From: Mytilus edulis | Taxonomy: Eukaryota > Mollusca > Bivalvia > Mytilida > Mytilidae | Reading direction: 5' to 3' | DNA length: 64,000 bases | Assembly (NCBI RefSeq): GCF_963676685.1 | Contig: NC_092347.1 | Coordinates: forward strand, 84,384,592 to 84,448,591 | Shown here: positions 57,339 to 64,000 of the stretch, one piece after another | Layout of the letters: each line of letters starts with the position of its first letter | How positions within the stretch are numbered: the stretch's first letter is position 1 | Position numbers and translations under genes: made by a program | Notes under the pieces: generated by a model | Told to the model about the DNA's origin: nothing | Databases searched by the model: none | What the model saw: the letters and a program-made list of their open reading frames with translations, nothing else

Positions 57339-57519
57339 GTTGCTGCTGAAAATTTTCGATAGCTATGTTGGCAGTTTTGCACTTGTTTGAATAACGCATG
57401 AATGACGTCACGAAATGACGTATTATTGATGTGATTAAATTAAGAATCAATTAGGATTGATTCCGGAAAATGGAGTTAAACTTTTATTAAAACAGTTTAT
57501 CCTTATATGATAAACTTAA

Positions 57520-60500
57520 GTAGTTACAGTTACTAAAAATTAAAGACAAACGACACATAATACCCATCGTATAGTAGTTACAGTTACTAAAAATTAAAGA
57601 CAAACGACACATAATACCCATCGTATAGTAGTTACAGTTACTAAAAATTAAAGACAAACAACACATAATACCCATCGTATAGTAGTTACAGCTACTAAAA
57701 ATTAAAGACAAACGACACATTATACCCATCGTATAGTAGTTACAGTTACTAAAAATTAAAGACAAATGACACATAATACCCATCGTATAGTAGCTACAGT
57801 TACTAAAAATTAAAGACAAACGACACATAATACCCATCGTATAGTAGTTACAGTTATTAAAAATTAAAGACAAACGACACATAATACCCATCGTATAGTA
57901 GTTACAGTTACTAAAAATTAAAGACAAACGACACATTATACCCATCGTATAGTAGTTACAGTTACTAAAAATTAAAGACAAACGACACATAATACCCATC
58001 GTATAGTAGTTACAGTTACTTAAAATTAAAGACAAACGACACATAATACCCATCGTATAGTAGTTACAGTTACTAAAAATTAAAGCAAACGACACATTAT
58101 ACCTATCGTATAGTAGTTACAGCTACTACAAATTAAGGACAAACGACACATAATACCCATCGTATAGTAGTTACAGTTACTAAAAATTAAATACAAACGA
58201 CACATAATACCCATCGTATAGTAGTTACAGTTACTAAAAATTGAAGACAAACGACACATTATACCCATCGTATAGTAGTTACAGTTACTAAAAATTAAAG
58301 CAAACGACACATAATACCCATCGTATAGTAGTTACAGTTACTAAAAATTAAAGCAAACGACACATTATACCCATCGTATAGTAGTTACAGTTACTAAAAA
58401 TTAAGGACAAACGACACATAATACCCATCGTATAGTAGTTACAGTTACTAACAATTAAAGCAAACGACACATAATACCCATCGTATAGTAGTTACAGTTA
58501 CTAAAAATTAAAGACAAACGACACATAATACCCATCGTATAGTAGTTACAGTTACTAAAAATTAAAGACAAACGACACACAATACCCATCGTATAGTAGT
58601 TACAGTTACTAAAAATGAAAGACAAACGACACATAATACCCATCGTATAGTAGTTACAGTTACTAAAAATTAAAGGCAAACGACACATTATACCCATCAT
58701 ATAGTAGTTACAGTTATTAAAAATTAAAGACAAACGACACATAATACCCATCGTATAGTAGTTGCAGTTACTAAAAATTAAAGCAAACGACACATAATAC
58801 CCATCGTATAGTAGTTACAGTTACTAAAAATTAAAGACAAACGACACATAATACCCATCGTATAGTAGTTACAGTCACTAAAAATTAAAGACAAACGACA
58901 CATAATACCCATCGTATAGTAGTTACAGTTACTAAAAATTAAAGCAAACGACACATAATACCCATCGTATAGTAGTTACAGTTACTAAAAATTAAAGACA
59001 AACGACACATAATACCCATCGTATAGTAGTTACAGTTACTAAAAATTAAAGCAAACGACACATAATACCCATCGTATAGTAGTTACAGTTAGTAAAAATT
59101 AAAGACAAACGACACATAATACCCATCGTATAGTAGTTACAGTTACTAAAAATTAAAGACAAACGACACACAATACCCATCGTATAGTTACAGTTACTAA
59201 AAATGAAAGACAAACGACACATAATACCCATCGTATAGTAGTTACAGTTACTAAAAATTAAAGGCAAACGACACATTATACCCATCATATAGTAGTTACA
59301 GTTACTAAAAATTAAAGACAAACGACACATAATACCCATCGTATAGAAGTTGCAGTTACCAAAAATTAAAGCAAACGACACATAATACCCATCGTATAGT
59401 AGTTACAGTTACTAAAAATGAAAGACAAACGACACATAATACCCATCGTATAGTAGTTACAGTTATTAAAAATTAAAGACAAACGACACATAATACCCAT
59501 CGTATAGTAGTTACAGTTACTAAAAATTAAAGACAAACGACACATTATACCCATCGTATAGTAGTTACAGTTACTAAAAATTAAAGACAAACGACACATA
59601 ATACCCATCGTATAGTAGTAACAGTTACTTAAAATTAAAGACAAACGACACATAATACCCATCGTATAGTAGTTACAGTTACTAAAAATTAAAGCAAACG
59701 ACACATTATACCTATCGTATAGTAGTTACAGCTACTACAAATTAAGGACAAACGACACATAATACCCATCGTATAGTAGTTACAGTTACTAAAAATTAAA
59801 TACAAACGACACATAATACCCATCGTATAGTAGTTACAGTTACTAAAAATTGAAGACAAACGACACATTATACCCATCGTATAGTAGTTACAGTTACTAA
59901 AAATTAAAGCAAACGACACATAATACCCATCGTATAGTAGTTACAGTTACTAAAAATTAAAGCAAACGACACATTATACCCATCGTATAGTAGTTACAGT
60001 TACTAAAAATTAAGGACAAACGACACATAATACCCATCGTATAGTAGTTACAGTTACTAACAATTAAAGCAAACGACACATAATACCCATCGTATAGTAG
60101 TTACAGTTACTAAAAATTAAAGACAAACGACACATAATACCCATCGTATAGTAGTTACAGTTACTAACAATTAAAGACAAACGACACACAATACCCATCG
60201 TATAGTAGTTACAGTTACTAAAAATGAAAGACAAACGACACATAATACCCATCGTATAGTAGTTACAGTTACTAAAAATTAAAGGCAAACGACACATTAT
60301 ACCCATCATATAGTAGTTACAGTTACTAAAAATTAAAGACAAACGACACATAATACCCATCGTATAGTAGTTGCAGTTACTAAAAATTAAAGCAAACGAC
60401 ACATAATACCCATCGTATAGTAGTTACAGTTACTAAAAATTAAAGACAAACGACACATAATACCCATCGTATAGTAGTTACAGTCACTAAAAATTAAAGA

Positions 60501-62476
60501 CAAACGACACATAATACCCATCGTATAGTAGTTACAGTTACTAAAAATTAAAGCAAACGACACATAATACCCATCGTATAGTAGTTACAGTTACTAAAAA
60601 TTAAAGACAAACGACACATAATACCCATCGTATAGTAGTTACAGTTACTAAAAATTAAAGCAAACGACACATAATACCCATCGTATAGTAGTTACAGTTA
60701 GTAAAAATTAAAGACAAACGACACATAATACCCATCGTATAGTAGTTACAGTTACTAAAAATTAAAGACAAACGACACACAATACCCATCGTATAGTTAC
60801 AGTTACTAAAAATGAAAGACAAACGACACATAATACCCATCGTATAGTAGTTACAGTTACTAAAAATTAAAGGCAAACGACACATTATACCCATCATATA
60901 GTAGTTACAGTTACTAAAAATTAAAGACAAACGACACATAATACCCATCGTATAGAAGTTGCAGTTACTAAAAATTAAAGCAAACGACACATAATACCCA
61001 TCGTATAGTAGTTACAGTTACTAAAAATTAAAGACAAACGACACATAATACCCATCGTATAGTAGATACAGTTACTAAAAATTAAAGACAAACGACACAT
61101 AATACCTATCGTATAGTAGTTACAGTTACTAAAAATTAAAGACAAACGACACATAATACCCATCGTATAGTAGTTACAGTTACTAAAAATTAAAGACAAA
61201 CGACACATAATACCCATCGTATAGTAGATACAGTTACTAAAAATTAAAGACAAACGACACATTATACCCATCGTATAGTAGTTACAGTTACTAAAAATTA
61301 AAGACAAACGACACATAATACCCATCGTATAGTAGTTACAGTTATTAAAAATTAAAGACAAACGACACATAATACCCATCGTATAGTAGTTACAGTTACT
61401 AAAAATTAAAGACAAACGACACATTTAACCCATCGTATAGTAGTTACAGTTACTAAAAATTAAAAACAAACGACACATTATACCCATCGTATAGTAGTTA
61501 CAGTTACTTAAAATTAAAGCAAACGACACATAATAACCATCGTATAGTAGTTACAGTTACTAAAAATTAAAGACAAACGACACATAATACCCATCGTATA
61601 GTAGTTACAGTTACTAAAAATTAAAGACAAACGACACATTATACCCATCGTATAGTAGTTACAGTTATTAAAAATTAAAGACAAACGACACATAATACCC
61701 ATCGTATAGTAGTTACAGTTACTAAAAATTAAAGACAAACGACACATTATACCCATCGTATAGTAGATACAGTTACTAAAAATTAAAGACAAATGACACA
61801 TAATACCCATCGTATAGTAGTTACAGTTACTAAAAATTAAAGACAAACGACACATTATACCCATCGTATAATAGTTACAGTTACTTAAAATTAAAGCAAA
61901 CGACACATAAACCCCATCGTATAGTAGTTACAGTTACTAAAAATTAAAGCAAACGATACATTATACCCATCGTATAGTAGTTACAGTTACTAAAAATTAA
62001 AGCAAACGACACATTATACCCATCGTATAGTAGTTACGGTTACTTGAAATTAAAGCAAACGACACATAATGCCCATCGTATAGTAGTTACAGTTACTAAA
62101 AATTAAAGACAAACGACACATAATACCCATCGTATAGTAGTTACAGTTATTAAAAATTAAAGCAAACGACACATAATACCCATCGTATAGTAGATACAGT
62201 TACTAAAAATTAAAGACAAACGACACATAATACCCATCGTATAGTAGTTACAGTTATTAAAAATTAAAGCAAACGACACATAATACCCATCGTATAGTAG
62301 TTGTAGTTACTAAAAATTAAAGACAAACGACACATAATACCCATCGTATAGTAGTTACAGTTACTAAAAATTAAAGACAAACGACACATTATACCCATCG
62401 TATAGTAGTTACAGTTACTAAAAATTAAAGCAAACGACACATAATACCCATCATATAGTAGTTAGAGTTACTAAAG
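57520..62476. repeat. 54-bp satellite, block 3 (about 92 monomers)
   Basis: The same monomer continues from the Ngaro-like element to 62476, where the last diverged copy 'agttagagttactaaa' ends. A 1609-bp higher-order unit is present twice (about 57800-59390 and 59409-60990): rare variants such as 'cataca-ataccc', 'catcatatagt' and 'aatgaaagac' recur at exactly 1609 bp. A subunit of about 591 bp is also visible. Confidence 0.95.
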
Positions 62477-63147
62477 CTAGTTAAAAGTCAATAACAACTA
62501 ATAAATAAATCATGACTATGATGTCTGTTCTGTTGTTTAGTTGTTTTCCTCGTTTAGTTGATGTGTTTCACTTTGTTTTAGATTGTTTCCCGGATTGGTC
62601 GTCTCACTATTGATTTATGACTTTTGAAGAGCGGTATACTACTGTTGCCTTTATTTACAGACTGGCTCTTCCTTAGAGAGAAATCTAATGAATCTTTAGA
62701 ACCACTGTACTTATAAACGTTCAACCTATATAAAGATCCTTATCTTAAAATCCTTTATTATTATTGATCAACTTCAAACTATAGTTGAAAGTAAAGCCAA
62801 ACAGATTTAAGTCACAAGTACTGTCAAATGTATTCTGTAAATGTTTATTGACTTTCATTGATATCAAAGAGTGTTCGATAGTAATTTGACAGAAATAACA
62901 CCACCAAAAACATTTATTGTATTACAAGTTTTCTATCACATTCATTGATTTCTTCGCACAATCATTGAAACATATTAAACTCAAAGTCTACGGGAAAATC
63001 AGAGACAATTTCTCTATTATTGCTTTGTAAATTAGGAAATTTGTCATGTCTGATATAGAAAAGTAACTGCCAAAGTGTGTCAAAATTCTAACTGTTATGA
63101 AACAGCAAACAATAGATTTAAGGAATAAAAATACATAAAAAAGTAAC
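62477..63147. other. gene-free stretch right of the satellite
   Basis: No coding exon seen. The segment 62500-62670 ('ttgttttcctcgtttagttg', 'ttgaagagcggtatactact') looks like a dispersed bivalve repeat, but no second copy is present in this window to confirm it. Confidence 0.5.
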
Positions 63148-63720
63148 AAAATCTGAGAGAACTCCACGGTAAATTCTAGAAAGGGGAAGTCCATAAAAAC
63201 TGAGAGAACTCCACGGTAAATTCTAGAAAGGGGAAGTCCATAAAATCTGAGAGAACTCCACGGTAAATTCTAGAAAGGGAAGTCCATAAAAACTGAGAGA
63301 ACTCCACGGTAAATTCTAGAAAGGGGAAGTCCATAAAAACTGAGAGAACTCCACGGTAAATTCTAGAAAGGGGAAGTCCATAAAAACTGAGAGAACTCCA
63401 CGGTAAATTCTAGAAAAGGGAATTCCATAAAAACTGAGAGAACTCCACGGTAAATTCTAGAAAGGGGAAGTCCATAAAATCTGAGAGAATTCCACGGTAA
63501 ATTCTAGAAAGGGGAAGTCCATAAAAACTGAGAGAACTCCACGGTAAATTCTAGAAAAGGGAAGTCCATAAAAACTGAGAGAACTCCACGGTAAATTCTA
63601 GAAAGGGAAAGTCCATAAAAACTGAGAGAACTCCAGGGTAAATTCTAGAAAGGGGAAGTCCATAAAAACTGAGAGAACTCCACGGTAAATTCTAGAAAGG
63701 GAAAGTCCATAAAAACTGAC
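63148..63720 (+). repeat. 46-47-bp minisatellite, 12 copies
   Basis: The monomer contains 'ctgagagaactccacggtaa' and 'attctagaaaggggaagtcc'. Copies start at about 47-bp intervals from 63152 to 63668, with single-base changes such as 'ggggaa' to 'gggaa'. It carries no gene; the open frame on the minus strand at its right side is accidental. Confidence 0.93.
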
Positions 63721-64000
63721 ATTATCGAACGCCAGAATTTATAAACCCACGAAACGAATCGAAAAACTGACATGAAAAACCTACCGAGAGATAGGATCAG
63801 ATGAGAACATAAAAACATTAGAAAAGAACATGAAGGTGTTATGGATTGAATATTTAAAATGTTTATACAGTGCCATAGATACCCTTTTCTTATCCTGCAA
63901 AAACTTAAGGATATATCTGTTTTAATCGATAGAAGAGGGGCGAAAGATACCAGAGGGACAGTTAAATTGACAGATCGAAAATAAACTGACAACGCCATGG
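63721..64000 (-). repeat. dispersed repeat at the right edge
   Basis: The end 'gaaagataccagagggacag' through 'ctgacaacgccatgg' is the reverse of the segment at 32990-33057 and 39440-39510, and 34267-34320 shares part of it. The element runs off the window. Confidence 0.6.

Larger units (their letters stand above)
52398..57519 (-). mobile_element. Ngaro-like tyrosine-recombinase retrotransposon, 5.1 kb
   Basis: Read on the minus strand it encodes gag, reverse transcriptase, RNase H, tyrosine recombinase and an SGNH-hydrolase domain, the combination described for Ngaro elements of the DIRS order. The flanking satellite joins as 'cgtata' plus 'gtagttacag' with nothing lost and at most one ambiguous base, so there is no target-site duplication, as expected of recombinase-mediated integration. 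The 5' leader is 57339-57519 and the 3' tail is 52398-53146. I could not see the split direct repeats expected at Ngaro ends; only TTAA occurs at both edges. Two frameshifts plus a stop codon in ORF2, a probable frame break before the catalytic recombinase domain, and a changed catalytic residue show that this copy is dead. Confidence 0.88.

Noticed and set aside
43470-62476. CRISPR-like array of regular repeats
   Set aside because: There are no unique spacers; the whole 54-bp unit is repeated, and the genes nearby are animal genes and a retrotransposon. It is a satellite.

Overview
The window looks like AT-rich animal genomic DNA, most likely from a bivalve mollusc and probably a mussel (Mytilus-like). 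The reasons are short spliced exons, long introns, many dispersed bivalve-type repeats (for example the tail reading 'ggcaatcataccacatctt') and a tyrosine-recombinase retrotransposon. The species assignment is inference. There is no prokaryotic signal, CRISPR array, rRNA or tRNA that I can support.

Layout. Positions 1-2911 are gene-free flank with dispersed repeats. Positions 2912-12988 (minus strand) hold a complete seven-exon gene for mitochondrial ribosomal protein uS11m (MRPS11), whose introns are packed with small inverted-repeat transposons. Head-to-head with it, 16142-24981 (plus strand) holds a complete seven-exon F-box/WD-repeat gene, an FBXW5 orthologue. Its intron 2 carries an antisense LINE tail. 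Its intron 3 carries a 40-bp minisatellite that shares 13 bases with the splice acceptor of exon 4. All splice phases of both genes agree, giving proteins of 223 and 498 residues. These are the only two host genes I can support.

Positions 26000-43470 are accessory DNA: a 2.9-kb terminal-inverted-repeat element with a second element nested in it (27180-30109), then a 6-kb tandem segmental duplication (30977-37389 and 37390-43417) with decayed LINE fragments at its junctions. Each duplicate has an insertion the other lacks, so the two copies act as filled and empty sites for each other.

Positions 43470-62476 are a large 54-bp satellite (about 200 monomers) with higher-order repeats. It is split by two insertions: a TA-flanked inverted-repeat element (49161-51857) and a 5.1-kb Ngaro-like tyrosine-recombinase retrotransposon (52398-57519, minus strand) with gag, reverse transcriptase, RNase H, tyrosine recombinase and an SGNH-hydrolase domain. 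Both insertions hit the same point of the monomer. The satellite is open in one antisense frame as an 18-residue repeat but is broken often by 53-bp monomers, so it is probably not a gene. The window ends with a 46-47-bp minisatellite (63148-63720) and dispersed repeats.
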